A stretch of DNA of 64,000 nucleotides from Pleomorphomonas carboxyditropha (GTDB taxonomy: Bacteria > Pseudomonadota > Alphaproteobacteria > Rhizobiales > Pleomorphomonadaceae), in NCBI RefSeq assembly GCF_002770725.1, contig NZ_NQVN01000002.1, forward strand, positions 274,622-338,621. Reading direction: 5' to 3'. A program made the translations under genes and the position numbers. The notes below the pieces were generated by a model. That model was not told the DNA's origin. It did not search any database and saw nothing but the letters and a program-made list of their open reading frames with translations. This document shows, one piece after another, positions 15,205 through 24,162 of the stretch (its first letter is position 1; the number at the start of each line of letters is the position of its first letter).

Positions 15205-18200
15205 GGGAGTGCTCGTCCGTTTCGGGAGCGGAGAGAAGCGCGGTTCGGATCAGCCGCTCGGGCGTCTCGTAGAGACCGGAGGCGGGAACCCGCATTCGGG
15301 CGGGGGCGATGTCGCCGACACCGCAGGCGTGCACCCGCGTCGCGACTTTCCGGCTGCCGGAGAGAAGCGGATAGAGCGCGGCGACGGCGCCGCTCATGCC
15401 GAGCAGGATGGTCAGCACCAGCGGGTTCCAGCCGCCGGCGCCCGGCAGGCCGCCGGCCCAGGTCGCCACGATCGCCGGCAGGCCCAGCGCCGCCTCGATC
15501 CGGGCAATCGGCACCAGAGCGAGGCCGGGCAGGGCGCCGACGACCAGCGAGACGGCGACCAGAAGCGCCATCGGCACCAGCATGACGGCGGGCGCCTCAT
15601 GCATCCGTTCGGCCTTGGGCGAGGCCGGCCCCATGAAGGCGGCGTGGGCGAATTTCAGCACTGCGGCGAGCGTGAACAGGCTCGACATCAGCGCCGCCAG
15701 CGCGAAGGCCCAGTGGCCGCTCTCGAACGCCGCCCGGTAGATCAGCCACTTCGAGGCGAAGCCGGCAAGCGGCGGAATACCGGCGAGCGACAGCCCGGCG
15801 ATCAGGAAGCAGGCGAAGGTCATGGGCATGCGCCGTCCCAGCCCGCCGAGCTCGTCGAGGCTGGTCACGTGGCCCTGGGCCATGATGCAGCCGGCCGCCA
15901 GGAACAGCGTGTTCTTGAGAAGCATGTGGTTGAAGAAGTGGAAGAGGCCGCCGGCGACGCCGATGTCGGTGGCGATCGCCAGACCCAGCAGGACGTAGGC
16001 GAGCTGGCTGACCGTCGACCAGATCAACAGGCGCTTGATGCCGGTCTGGACCAGCGCCTGGGCACCGGCGACGAGCATGGTGATGGCGGCCACCGTGCCG
16101 ACCATGGTCAGCGGCGCCGGCATCCACCACGGCAGGAAGGCGGCGAGCCGCGCCATGGCGGCGGCGCCGCCCAGCAGCACGGCGAAGTGCAGGATGCCCC
16201 AGGGGCCGACCTTGAGCAGCACGGCGGAAATGTAGCCCGAGACCGGCGTCGGCGCCGGGGCGGGGTGCATCTGCCAGTCGATGCGGAGGGGCAGTTGCGC
16301 CGCCTTGGCGAGCAGGCCGATGAAGATCAGCCCCATGGCGGCGGCGAGCCAGGCCGGATCCATGGCGGCGGTGGCTTCCGGCAGCTCGGCGAAGTCGAGG
16401 GTGCCGGCGCCGACGGCGAGGATCGCCACGCCGAGGAACAGCAAGCTGGCGCCGGCGAAGTTGAAGACGAAATACTTGGTTCCCTCGCGGAGCGCGTCCT
16501 CGCTCTCCTCGTGGATGATGACGAGATAGAGCGTCCAACTGCTCATGATCTCCCAGAAGGCGAAGAAGCCGAACAGATCGCGGGCGGCGACCGCGCCGAG
16601 GAGGCCACCGATCATGGCGACGAACAGCGCGAAGAAGCGGTTCTGGGCATGGCCGTGCGCCATGTAGCCGATCGAGAACACGAGGTTCACGACCCCGACG
16701 CCTGAGATGAGCAGGGCGAAGGCGAAGGAGGCCGGGTCGTAGCGATCGGCCTCCAGGATGACGCCGGCGAGCGCCGCCGCGACGACCAGCGCCGCCAGCA
16801 CGCCGGCCCGGCGGGGCGCGCCGCGCCCGGCAAGGTAGACAATCACCGAGCCGCCGAGCGCGATGGCCGCAGCGAGCGACCAGTCGAGCCGCAGCGCCGG
16901 CAGGGCGGCCGATCCCGCCTGATCGGTGAGCGCGCCGGCGATCAGGGCGACCTGGTCGAGGAGCGGCGCCGGCCACAGACCGACGCCGACGACGAAGGCG
17001 GCCAGCACGCCGAGCGCCAGCCGCATCGACAGCGGTGCCTCGGCGACGGCCTCGCGCCGACGGACGCCGAAGAAGACGACGCGCAGCACGCGGGCATAGT
17101 AGATGGCGCCGATCACGCTGCCGGCGAGGATCACCGCGGCCACGTCGATGCGGCCGGCGCCGACCGCCGCCCAGATCATCAGGAACTTGGCCACGAAGCC
17201 GCCGAAGGGCGGCACGCCCATGATGGCGAGAAGGCCGATGCCGAAGCAGGCGCTGGTGAACGGCATCGCCCGCCCCAGTCCCGCGAGGTCGGACAGCCGC
17301 CGTCCCCCGGCCCGCATGATCAGCGCGCCAGCGGCGAAGAACAGCAGGGTCTTCATCGCGGCGTGGACGACGACATGCATCAGCCCCCCGGCCAGCGCCG
17401 CCTCGGTGCCGATGCCGATCATCATGGCGATCTCGCCGATCTGGGCGAGCGTCGAATAGGCGAGGAGGCGCTTGAGATCGTCCTGGCGCAGCGCCGCGAT
17501 CTCTCCGAGCAGGAAGGTGGCGCCGCCGAGCCCGATCAGCGCGATGCCCGGCAGCGACAGCCCGCCGGCCGACCCCATCCGCGACAGCGTCGCGGCGCCG
17601 AACACGACGAACAGCAGCTTCAGGATGCCGAAGATACCGGCCTTGGTCAGGATGCCCGACATCGGGCCGGAGATCGACGACGGCGCCGCCGGATGGGCGT
17701 CCGGTAGCCAGCCGTGCAGCGGGAACAGGCCCGCCTTGGCGATAAAGCCGACGAGGAAGGTCGCCACGACCACCACGGCCACGCTCGCCGGCAGGTCGCC
17801 GGCGCGGGCGGCGATCTCGGACACCTCGAAGGTGCCGAGATGGGCATGCAGCAGCAGGATGCCGAAGTGCATGACGTAGGCGCCGCCGGCGCAGGTCAGG
17901 AAATACTTGCGGCCGGCGGCCAGCGCGGCCGGGGTCTGCTCGTGGACCACCAGCAGGTAGGAGGTCCAGGTCATCAGCTCCCAGAACAGGTAGAAGCTGC
18001 CGAGGTGCTCGACGGTCGCCACGCCGATCAGCGAGCCGAGCATCAGGAAGAGGAAGAACCAGTAGCGGTTCTGGGCGTGGGAATGCGCCATGTAGCGGAC
18101 CGAGTAGATCGTCACCATCAGGCCGATGGCGGCGAACAGCACGGCGAACAGGCTGCCGAGATCGCCGCTTCTCGCGCCGGCGATGACCAGCCCGAGCGTG

Positions 18201-18988
18201 GCGAGCGCCAGCGCGACGGCGCCGGCGTCGCGCAGCCGCGCCGAGAAGCGCCCGAAGGCGAAGAGCACGAAGCCGCCGACGTAGGGCACCAGCACTTCCG
18301 GCGCCCAGGCGGTCTCGAATTGCGGAACGCCGCCCTCGCCAAGGCCGGCGAGGCGGCCGGCAAGCGCCAGCACCGGCTCCGGATCGAGCGACAGGGCGAT
18401 GGTGGCAAGCGCCAGCGCCACCAGCGGCCACTGGCCGGGCCGTATGGCGAAGAAGGGGATCGGCCGGTCGGCGAGAATGCCGTGGCTCATCCGCTCGAAG
18501 CAGACGCGCTGGATCGTGGTGATCGAATAGACCGCCGCGACGATGCTGGCGATGGTGCCGACGACGGCCAGCTCCCAGTGTCCGGTCTCGATGGCCGCGT
18601 AGAGCACGACGAACTTGGAGAACGATCCCTTGAAGGGCGACAGCCCCATCACGGAGAACAGGCCGAAGCCGAACATCAGCGAGGCGAACGGCGCGCGATC
18701 GACGCTGCCGACCAGGTCGGACAAGCGGCTCGATCGGTTGGCGCGCACGATCTCCATGGCGGCCAGCACCACCAGCGCCCGCATCACCACCTGCAGGGCA
18801 AGGTGCATCCACGCGCCGGTCTCGCCGATCGCCGTCCCGAGGCCGACGCCGAGAACGACCCAGCCGGCCTCGGCGAGCGTCGACCAGAACAGCATGCGCT
18901 TGAGATCGCCCATTCCGGCCAGGGCGAGGAACTCGCAGACCAGCAGCAGCGCCGCTCCGAAACCGGCGAGAAGGGGAATGTCCGACAT
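15197..18988 (-). CDS. cooM: Large proton-translocating membrane subunit CooM (fused NuoL/M/N-like modules)
   Basis: About 1263 residues, almost entirely hydrophobic. Three antiporter-like stretches are visible. A first partial module at the N-terminus starts within a conserved helix (GDLKRMLFWSTLAEAGW). Two complete modules begin near residues ~298 and ~774, marked by the repeated signature YMAH(S/G)HAQNR and followed by FYLFWELMTWTSYLLV and GFFAFWEIMSSWTLYLV. Each has the lysine-bearing block (LKRLLAYSTLAQIG; IKRLLIWSTVSQLA). The subunit is expected to pump protons or sodium during CO-driven H2 evolution. I choose the ATG giving MSDIPLLAGFG because it lies downstream of the inferred promoter; an in-frame start 17 codons earlier is possible. 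Confidence 0.93.
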   Translation of the reverse strand: MSDIPLLAGFGAALLLVCEFLALAGMGDLKRMLFWSTLAEAGWVVLGVGLGTAIGETGAWMHLALQVVMRALVVLAAMEIVRANRSSRLSDLVGSVDRAPFASLMFGFGLFSVMGLSPFKGSFSKFVVLYAAIETGHWELAVVGTIASIVAAVYSITTIQRVCFERMSHGILADRPIPFFAIRPGQWPLVALALATIALSLDPEPVLALAGRLAGLGEGGVPQFETAWAPEVLVPYVGGFVLFAFGRFSARLRDAGAVALALATLGLVIAGARSGDLGSLFAVLFAAIGLMVTIYSVRYMAHSHAQNRYWFFLFLMLGSLIGVATVEHLGSFYLFWELMTWTSYLLVVHEQTPAALAAGRKYFLTCAGGAYVMHFGILLLHAHLGTFEVSEIAARAGDLPASVAVVVVATFLVGFIAKAGLFPLHGWLPDAHPAAPSSISGPMSGILTKAGIFGILKLLFVVFGAATLSRMGSAGGLSLPGIALIGLGGATFLLGEIAALRQDDLKRLLAYSTLAQIGEIAMMIGIGTEAALAGGLMHVVVHAAMKTLLFFAAGALIMRAGGRRLSDLAGLGRAMPFTSACFGIGLLAIMGVPPFGGFVAKFLMIWAAVGAGRIDVAAVILAGSVIGAIYYARVLRVVFFGVRRREAVAEAPLSMRLALGVLAAFVVGVGLWPAPLLDQVALIAGALTDQAGSAALPALRLDWSLAAAIALGGSVIVYLAGRGAPRRAGVLAALVVAAALAGVILEADRYDPASFAFALLISGVGVVNLVFSIGYMAHGHAQNRFFALFVAMIGGLLGAVAARDLFGFFAFWEIMSSWTLYLVIIHEESEDALREGTKYFVFNFAGASLLFLGVAILAVGAGTLDFAELPEATAAMDPAWLAAAMGLIFIGLLAKAAQLPLRIDWQMHPAPAPTPVSGYISAVLLKVGPWGILHFAVLLGGAAAMARLAAFLPWWMPAPLTMVGTVAAITMLVAGAQALVQTGIKRLLIWSTVSQLAYVLLGLAIATDIGVAGGLFHFFNHMLLKNTLFLAAGCIMAQGHVTSLDELGGLGRRMPMTFACFLIAGLSLAGIPPLAGFASKWLIYRAAFESGHWAFALAALMSSLFTLAAVLKFAHAAFMGPASPKAERMHEAPAVMLVPMALLVAVSLVVGALPGLALVPIARIEAALGLPAIVATWAGGLPGAGGWNPLVLTILLGMSGAVAALYPLLSGSRKVATRVHACGVGDIAPARMRVPASGLYETPERLIRTALLSAPETDEHSHA

Positions 18989-19070
18989 GACCTGTCCCGT
19001 GTCGTTGCGGGTCCGGTCGGGCTGACGGGACCGTTTCACGGCACCGTTAGGCGTGTCGGCGGGAGAAATC

Positions 19071-19086
19071 CGTCATCTGGAGGACA
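19071..19086 (-). promoter_or_regulatory. Candidate CooA operator upstream of cooM
   Basis: On the minus strand TGTCC-TCCAGA-TGACG keeps the TGTC...GAC cores and the 6-base spacing of a CooA site but departs from the ideal at both outer-half fifth/last bases. It lies about 90 bases before the cooM start, allowing a class-II start near 19035 with a TAACGG -10-like sequence. Weaker than the cooF site. Confidence 0.42.
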
Positions 19087-19144
19087 CCAGGCAAATTAAG
19101 CCGGCGGCGGCGGCGGACAAGCGCCTCGAAGCACGGGCCAAGGA

Positions 19145-20119
19145 TCAATCCGAGAGGATGATGACGGTCCGGTCGTCGAATAGCTGCTCCGGGCCCGATC
19201 CCTTGACGCCCCAATGGGTCAGGGTCTTGGTCGGGTCCTCGCGTTCGATCCGGTCGGCCACAGCCTCCCAGTCGGCGAGCGCCGTCCCTTCCGGCAGTTC
19301 GAGGTAGCCGTCGCTGAAGATTTCCACGCATCGGACCGAGCGGCGCGGCCGCTCGAAGCTGATCAGTCCGAAGCCGCGCGACACCGTGCCGTCGATGACG
19401 GCGTAGCCGAGCGGATGATCGGCATCGTTGGCGTAGCCGTATTGCCCCCTGGCGATGCCGGCCCTCAGCATCGGCTCGACGAAGGCGAGCAGGGCGTCGT
19501 CGAGCCGGCCGGTCAGCATCCGCCGGGCTTCGCCAATGACCTCGGCCGCCTCGTCTTCGGAGATCAGGGCCGGGATGGCCTCGTCGAAGCCGCGGAAGAC
19601 GCCGCGCCGCGAATCCGGCTCCAGCGCCGCTGCGGCAAGGCCGCGCCGCCTGAGGTGGTGATAGAGCGCCACCCGGCCGGCCGACATGATGTCGTCGATC
19701 GGCTTGAGGCTCTGGAAGGTCTCCTCGCCGTTGATGCGGATGCCGCTGTCGCCGACCAGCGTGAAGCGCAGGCTGTCGCCGACCTCTTCCATCAGCGCCA
19801 TGGTGGTGGCCGCCGAGATGCGCTCACCGCGCGCCCGGCTTTCCTTGTCGAGCGCCGCACCGAGCCGGGCGTTGAGGATGGCGACCAGCTCGTCCGGCGT
19901 CCTTGTCCCCGGCGCCTGCTCGACCAGCGCGTCGATGAGCGCAGCCGACGCCTGGAGCGCGGCGAAGCGGCCGCTACCGACACCAGCGATCGAGGCGCCG
20001 TTGACGTCGGTGGCGCCGTCGAACACCGCATAGCAGCGCCCCGGAATCACCACCGGGATGTCGTCGCCGGCTTTTCCGGGCGCCGCGTATTTGGAGACGG
20101 AGAGGCAGTCGATACGCAT
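19145..20119 (-). CDS. PP2C-like serine/threonine phosphatase-fold protein linked to an ABC importer
   Basis: A 324-residue protein with PP2C/SpoIIE-type features: CYAVFDGATDVNG near residue 35 (the metal-binding DG motif), AATTMALMEEVGD with LRFTLVGDSGIRIN (the GDS motif), and VRCVEIFSDGYLELPEG (the SDG motif). It would dephosphorylate a protein or small molecule in the cytoplasm. I start at MRIDCLSVSKY, preceded by GAGGATCG; an ATG six codons earlier has a poorer ribosome site. It is 65 bases after the fused permease gene, so probably the last gene of that ABC operon. Its substrate is not evident. Confidence 0.65.
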   Translation of the reverse strand: MRIDCLSVSKYAAPGKAGDDIPVVIPGRCYAVFDGATDVNGASIAGVGSGRFAALQASAALIDALVEQAPGTRTPDELVAILNARLGAALDKESRARGERISAATTMALMEEVGDSLRFTLVGDSGIRINGEETFQSLKPIDDIMSAGRVALYHHLRRRGLAAAALEPDSRRGVFRGFDEAIPALISEDEAAEVIGEARRMLTGRLDDALLAFVEPMLRAGIARGQYGYANDADHPLGYAVIDGTVSRGFGLISFERPRRSVRCVEIFSDGYLELPEGTALADWEAVADRIEREDPTKTLTHWGVKGSGPEQLFDDRTVIILSD

Positions 20120-20184
20120 GAAACGATCCTCGGGCATACGGATGCCGCCCGCTCCTTGGCGGGCGACACGTGGGGGTCGGGGCG

Positions 20185-21870
20185 TCAGACGAAGGCGCCC
20201 TCGCGGTTCTCGGACAGGCGGAAGACGATGAAGACGCAGATGCCGGAGCTGACCAGCAGGATGGTCGACAGCGCCGCCGCCAGGCCGAACTCGCCGTCAA
20301 GCACGGCGGAGTAGATCTTGATCGGCATGGTCGCCGTGGCGCCGGTGTAGAGCAGCAGCGTCGACGACAGCTCGTTGATGGCGGTGATGAAGCTCATCAT
20401 GGCGCCGACGACGATGCCGGGGATCATGATCGGCACCGTCACCTTCAGGAAGGCCAGCGCCGGCGGCGCCCCGAGGTTGACGGCCGCCTCCTCGATCGAC
20501 GGCTTGATCTGCCTCAGGATCGACGAGGTGGAGCGGACGCCGTAGGGCAGGCGGCGGATGAACACCACCAGGATGATGATCAGCGCCGTGCCGATCAGGT
20601 CGACCGGCGGCCGGTTGAAGGTCAGCGCGAAGCCGATGGCCATGACGACGCCCGGCACCACGTAGGGCACCATCAGAAGGCTGTCGAGCAGGCCCGACAG
20701 CCAGGTTTCCCGCCGCACCACGATATAGGAGATAAAGGTGCTGGTGACGGTGATCATCGCCACCGCCGCCAATGCGAAGGCGAAGGAATTGCCGACGACG
20801 TTGGGCAGCTCGTTCCACACCCGCGCGTAGCTCGTCAGGCCGAAGGCGCCGGTGAACACCGGGCCGCTGGTGGCGAGGATCGAGGTATAGAACACCACGA
20901 TCATCGGCAGCGCCGCCAGGAGCACCACCAGATAGCAGAAGGCATGGACCAGCACGCCGAACAAACCCGACAGCGGCTTCTGCTCGGGCAGGTTGGTGAG
21001 CGCGCCGGCATAGCGGCGCTTGCTCAGGAAGTAGCGCTGCAGGAACACCGCCGCCATCGAGATGACGATCATCAGCATCGAGATGGCCACGGCGATCGAC
21101 GGCGTGCCGCCCATCTCGGCCGTGTACTGGTTGTAGGCGATGGTCGACAGCGTGCGGAAGTTCCGGCCGATGATCGCCGGCGTGCCGAAGTCGGCGATCG
21201 ACAGCACGAAGGCGAGGATGGCGCCGGAGCTGACCGCCGGGAACACCAGCGGCAGCGTCACCCGGAAGAAGCGCGCCGTCGGCGAGCAGCCGAGGTTGGC
21301 GGCCGCCTCCTCGAACGACCGGTTGATCGAGCGCAGCGCGCTCTCGGTCATCAGGTAGACGAAGGGGAAGAACTTCAGCGTGAACACCAGGATGATGCCC
21401 GGCGTGCCGTAGATCGACGGCACGGCGAGGCCGAGCTCGCGCAGCGGCTTGGTGACCCAGCCGTTGTTGCCGAGCACCAGGATCCAGGAATAGGCGCCGA
21501 TGAAGGGCGGCGACACCAGCGCCAGCACCGCCACGGTCGAGATCAGGCTGCGGGCCTTCACCTGGAAGCGGGCGACGAAATAGGCGAGCGGCACGCCGAT
21601 CAGGCAGGCGCCGGCCATGCCGCCGACGCCGACGAGCATGGTGTTGCCCAGCGCGCCGAGGTAATAGGGATGGCTGAGCACCGTCGCGTAGTTGGCGAGG
21701 GTATAGCCTCCCGTCTCGGGATCGACGAAGCCGACGACGAACACCTCCGACAGCGGGGCGATGAGCAGAACGGCGATCATCACCAGACAGAGGGCGAACA
21801 CGACGTTCCAGAAGTTGAAGAAAGGTATGGCCCGTTGCCGGCGGGGGACGGGAGCGGCCGCGAGGGTCAT
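20185..21870 (-). CDS. ABC transporter permease, two fused permease domains (ferric iron / phosphonate type)
   Basis: A 561-residue inner-membrane protein with about twelve helices, made of two tandem binding-protein-dependent permease domains. Each half carries the cytoplasmic EAA loop: EEAAANLGCSPTARFFRVTLP in the first (near residue ~205) and EEAAVNLGAPPALAFLKVTVP in the second (near ~475). This fused architecture is typical of FbpB/AfuB and of 2-aminoethylphosphonate-type systems. The ATG overlaps the ATPase stop as ATGA, which separates it from the longer open frame that runs through the ATPase region. Confidence 0.85.
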   Translation of the reverse strand: MTLAAAPVPRRQRAIPFFNFWNVVFALCLVMIAVLLIAPLSEVFVVGFVDPETGGYTLANYATVLSHPYYLGALGNTMLVGVGGMAGACLIGVPLAYFVARFQVKARSLISTVAVLALVSPPFIGAYSWILVLGNNGWVTKPLRELGLAVPSIYGTPGIILVFTLKFFPFVYLMTESALRSINRSFEEAAANLGCSPTARFFRVTLPLVFPAVSSGAILAFVLSIADFGTPAIIGRNFRTLSTIAYNQYTAEMGGTPSIAVAISMLMIVISMAAVFLQRYFLSKRRYAGALTNLPEQKPLSGLFGVLVHAFCYLVVLLAALPMIVVFYTSILATSGPVFTGAFGLTSYARVWNELPNVVGNSFAFALAAVAMITVTSTFISYIVVRRETWLSGLLDSLLMVPYVVPGVVMAIGFALTFNRPPVDLIGTALIIILVVFIRRLPYGVRSTSSILRQIKPSIEEAAVNLGAPPALAFLKVTVPIMIPGIVVGAMMSFITAINELSSTLLLYTGATATMPIKIYSAVLDGEFGLAAALSTILLVSSGICVFIVFRLSENREGAFV

Positions 21871-22934
21871 GACAGGAGCCTCCCGTTGTCGGCGTCCTCG
21901 TAGAGCGCGAAGTCGGCATGCGGCAGCGAAATCTCGATCGGATCGCCCGGCCTGAGACGCACCGCCTCCGCCTCCGGCGACACCAGCGCGGTGATCGCCA
22001 GATCGCCGCTGTCGACGGCGATTTCCAGCTCGCGGCCGATGAACATGGCGTGGCGCACCGTGCCGCCGAGGGTGATGGCCGCGCCCGGCTCGCCCGCCCC
22101 GAGCCGCACCTTTTCCGGGCGGATCGTCGCGACGACCGGCCCGGCGAGGCCAGGGACCGGGCAGGGCATCGAGGTGCCGGCGAGATCGAGGCGGCCATCC
22201 CGCGCGACGGCGCGCAGCCGGTTGTTGGAGCCGACGAAGGAGGCGACGAACAGGTTGGCGGCGCGGCTGTAGATGTCCCAGGGCGCGGCGACCTGCTGGG
22301 CGATGCCGCCGTACATCACGCAGACCTGGTCGGAGATGGCGAGCGCCTCCTCCTGGTCGTGGGTGACGTAGACGGTGGTGATGCCGAATTCCCGCTGCAG
22401 GTCGCGGATGTCGCGCCTCAGCTCGACGCGCAGCTTGGCGTCGAGGTTGCTGAGCGGCTCGTCCATCAACAGCACTTTCGGCCGGATGACCAGGGCGCGC
22501 GCCAGCCCGACGCGCTGCTGCTGGCCGCCGGAGAGCTGGTGCGGCATGCGACTCGCCAGCGGCCCGAGCTGGACGATGTCGAGCATCTGTCCGACGCGCG
22601 CCTTGAGCTCGGCGGCCGGCACCTTGCGCTGGCGGAGCCCGAAGGCGACGTTGTCGAACACGCTGAGGTGGGGGAAGACGGCATAGTCCTGGAACACCAT
22701 GCCGACGTCGCGCAGGTGCGCCGGCTTGTCGCCGATCGACACGCCGTCGACGTGGATGCCCCCCTCGTCCTGGATGTGGAAGCCGGCGATGGCGCGCAAA
22801 AGCGTGGTCTTGCCGCAGCCGCTCGGCCCGAGCAAGGTGAAGAACGCGCCGGAGGCGATATCGAGCGAGATGTTCTTCAGCGCCGTGAAGTCGCCATAGC
22901 TTTTCTTGAGGTCGGTGATTTGTACGCGCGCCAT
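21867..22934 (-). CDS. ABC transporter ATP-binding protein (FbpC/PotA-type)
   Basis: A 355-residue importer ATPase: Walker A GPSGCGKTT (~residue 37), Q-loop VFQDYAVFPHLSV, signature LSGGQQQRVGLAR, Walker B VLLMDEPLSNLDA and the switch His in YVTHDQEEA. A C-terminal TOBE-like regulatory region follows (VVATIRPEKVRLG). It powers the adjacent fused permease. Motifs cannot tell iron from phosphonate or polyamine transport. Confidence 0.88.
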   Translation of the reverse strand: MARVQITDLKKSYGDFTALKNISLDIASGAFFTLLGPSGCGKTTLLRAIAGFHIQDEGGIHVDGVSIGDKPAHLRDVGMVFQDYAVFPHLSVFDNVAFGLRQRKVPAAELKARVGQMLDIVQLGPLASRMPHQLSGGQQQRVGLARALVIRPKVLLMDEPLSNLDAKLRVELRRDIRDLQREFGITTVYVTHDQEEALAISDQVCVMYGGIAQQVAAPWDIYSRAANLFVASFVGSNNRLRAVARDGRLDLAGTSMPCPVPGLAGPVVATIRPEKVRLGAGEPGAAITLGGTVRHAMFIGRELEIAVDSGDLAITALVSPEAEAVRLRPGDPIEISLPHADFALYEDADNGRLLS

Positions 22935-23011
22935 GTCGGCAGCCCCCCGCGGAGATATTCGGGTCGTTCGGCAAGGTGGGCGGCCGGCTCAGCCGGCCGC
23001 CCGGCCCGGCG

Positions 23012-23989
23012 TCACTTGGTCATGATGATTTCGTTCCACTTGGCGAGCGCCGTCTTCTGATAGCCGGCGGCCCATTCGAGGTCGTACTTGATGAGCTTCA
23101 GCGACGACAGCGGCGTCAGCATCTCCGCCGACGGCACGTCGACGCGCACCGGGCGCCGGCCGATCGAGGCCACCAGCTTCTGGCCTTCCTCGGACAGGGC
23201 AAAGTCCATGAAGGTCTTGGCGGCCTCCGGGTTGGCGGGCGTCGCCAGCATGGCCATGCCGTCCGCCTGCGCCGTGGTGCCGTCGGACGGATAGATCACG
23301 TCGACCGGACCGCCGCCGATCTTGAAGCGCAGGCCGACGTCCTCGTTGGAGATGCCGATAGCCGCCTCGCCGTCGTTGACGAACTTCGGCACCGCGCCGG
23401 ACGAGTTGGCGAGCTGGGTGTTGTCGAGGATGCGGCTGTAGAGGTCCCAGCCCTTGTCGAGGCCGTAGATCTGCAGCAGCGCGGCGAGCTGGATGTAGGC
23501 GGACGACGACTTGTCGAGCCGGGCGATCGAGATCTTGTCCTTGTACTTCGGATCGGCGAGATCTTCCCACGTCTTGGGACGGTCGGCCTCGGCGAGCTCG
23601 CTGGTGTTGACGACGAAGCTGGTGGCGACGACGGTGAACGGCGTCCAGTTGCCGCTCGGCTTGACCTCGGGGACGATCTTGTCGGCATCCTTCGGCGTGT
23701 AGCTGCCGAACAGGTCCGGATTGGCCTGCAGGATCTCGCCGCCGACCGACCAGAGCACGTCGGCGGTCTGGCGGTTCTTCTCGGCCTTGAGGCGGTTGAT
23801 CAGCTCGCCGGCGCCGGCCTTGATCAGTTCGACCTTGAGGCCGGACGATTTCTCGAAGGCCGGGATGATCTTGTCGACGATCTCCTGCGGCGCGGCGGTG
23901 TAGACGATGACCTTGCCGTCGTCGGCGAGCGCCATGGCCGGCGCGGCGACGGAAAGGATGGTGAGGGCGGCGAGAAGCTGCTTCTTCAT
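23012..23989 (-). CDS. Periplasmic solute-binding protein, family 1 (ferric iron / 2-aminoethylphosphonate type)
   Basis: A 325-residue secreted protein with a clear signal peptide (MKKQLLAALTILSVAAPAMALA, cleaved after ALA). The mature part starts DDGKVIVYTAAPQEIVDKI and follows the FbpA/PhnS-like fold (FEKSSGLKVELIKAGAG, ADVLWSVGGE, PKTWEDLADPKYKDKI). TGGAGGAACCC precedes the ATG. It lies 77 bases upstream of the ATPase gene and is first in the operon. I do not see the tandem tyrosines that would clearly mark ferric binding, so the substrate is left open. Confidence 0.8.
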   Translation of the reverse strand: MKKQLLAALTILSVAAPAMALADDGKVIVYTAAPQEIVDKIIPAFEKSSGLKVELIKAGAGELINRLKAEKNRQTADVLWSVGGEILQANPDLFGSYTPKDADKIVPEVKPSGNWTPFTVVATSFVVNTSELAEADRPKTWEDLADPKYKDKISIARLDKSSSAYIQLAALLQIYGLDKGWDLYSRILDNTQLANSSGAVPKFVNDGEAAIGISNEDVGLRFKIGGGPVDVIYPSDGTTAQADGMAMLATPANPEAAKTFMDFALSEEGQKLVASIGRRPVRVDVPSAEMLTPLSSLKLIKYDLEWAAGYQKTALAKWNEIIMTK

Positions 23990-24052
23990 GGGTTCCTCCA
24001 AAATCGGCTTTTCGGGCCGTAGCGGGCCGAACTCCCCTCTTTGGCAAATGCC

Positions 24053-24078
24053 GATGCCGGCTCGGCCATGCCGGCATC
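24053..24078 (-). terminator. Hairpin between the histidine kinase and the ABC operon
   Basis: GATGCCGGC (24053-24061) and GCCGGCATC (24070-24078) form a perfect 9-bp stem with an 8-base loop in the 173-base gap. It may end or attenuate the kinase transcript before the binding-protein gene. No T-run follows. Confidence 0.35.
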
Positions 24079-24162
24079 GATGGGGTCGGAGCGGCGGATC
24101 ATCCGTCGCCCGTCGTTTTCGTTGGCCGGTCCTCCGGCCGGCCGCTGCGCCGCCGTCCGCCG

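Noticed and set aside
17714-19099. Long plus-strand frames opposite cooM
   Set aside because: Low-complexity Arg/Gly/Ala/His translations opposite a well-conserved membrane gene; antisense artefacts of high GC.
20185-22974. Single 929-codon frame spanning permease and ATPase region
   Set aside because: The N-terminal 370 codons are out of frame with the real ATPase gene and have no homology; the permease begins at the internal ATG with an ATGA overlap.
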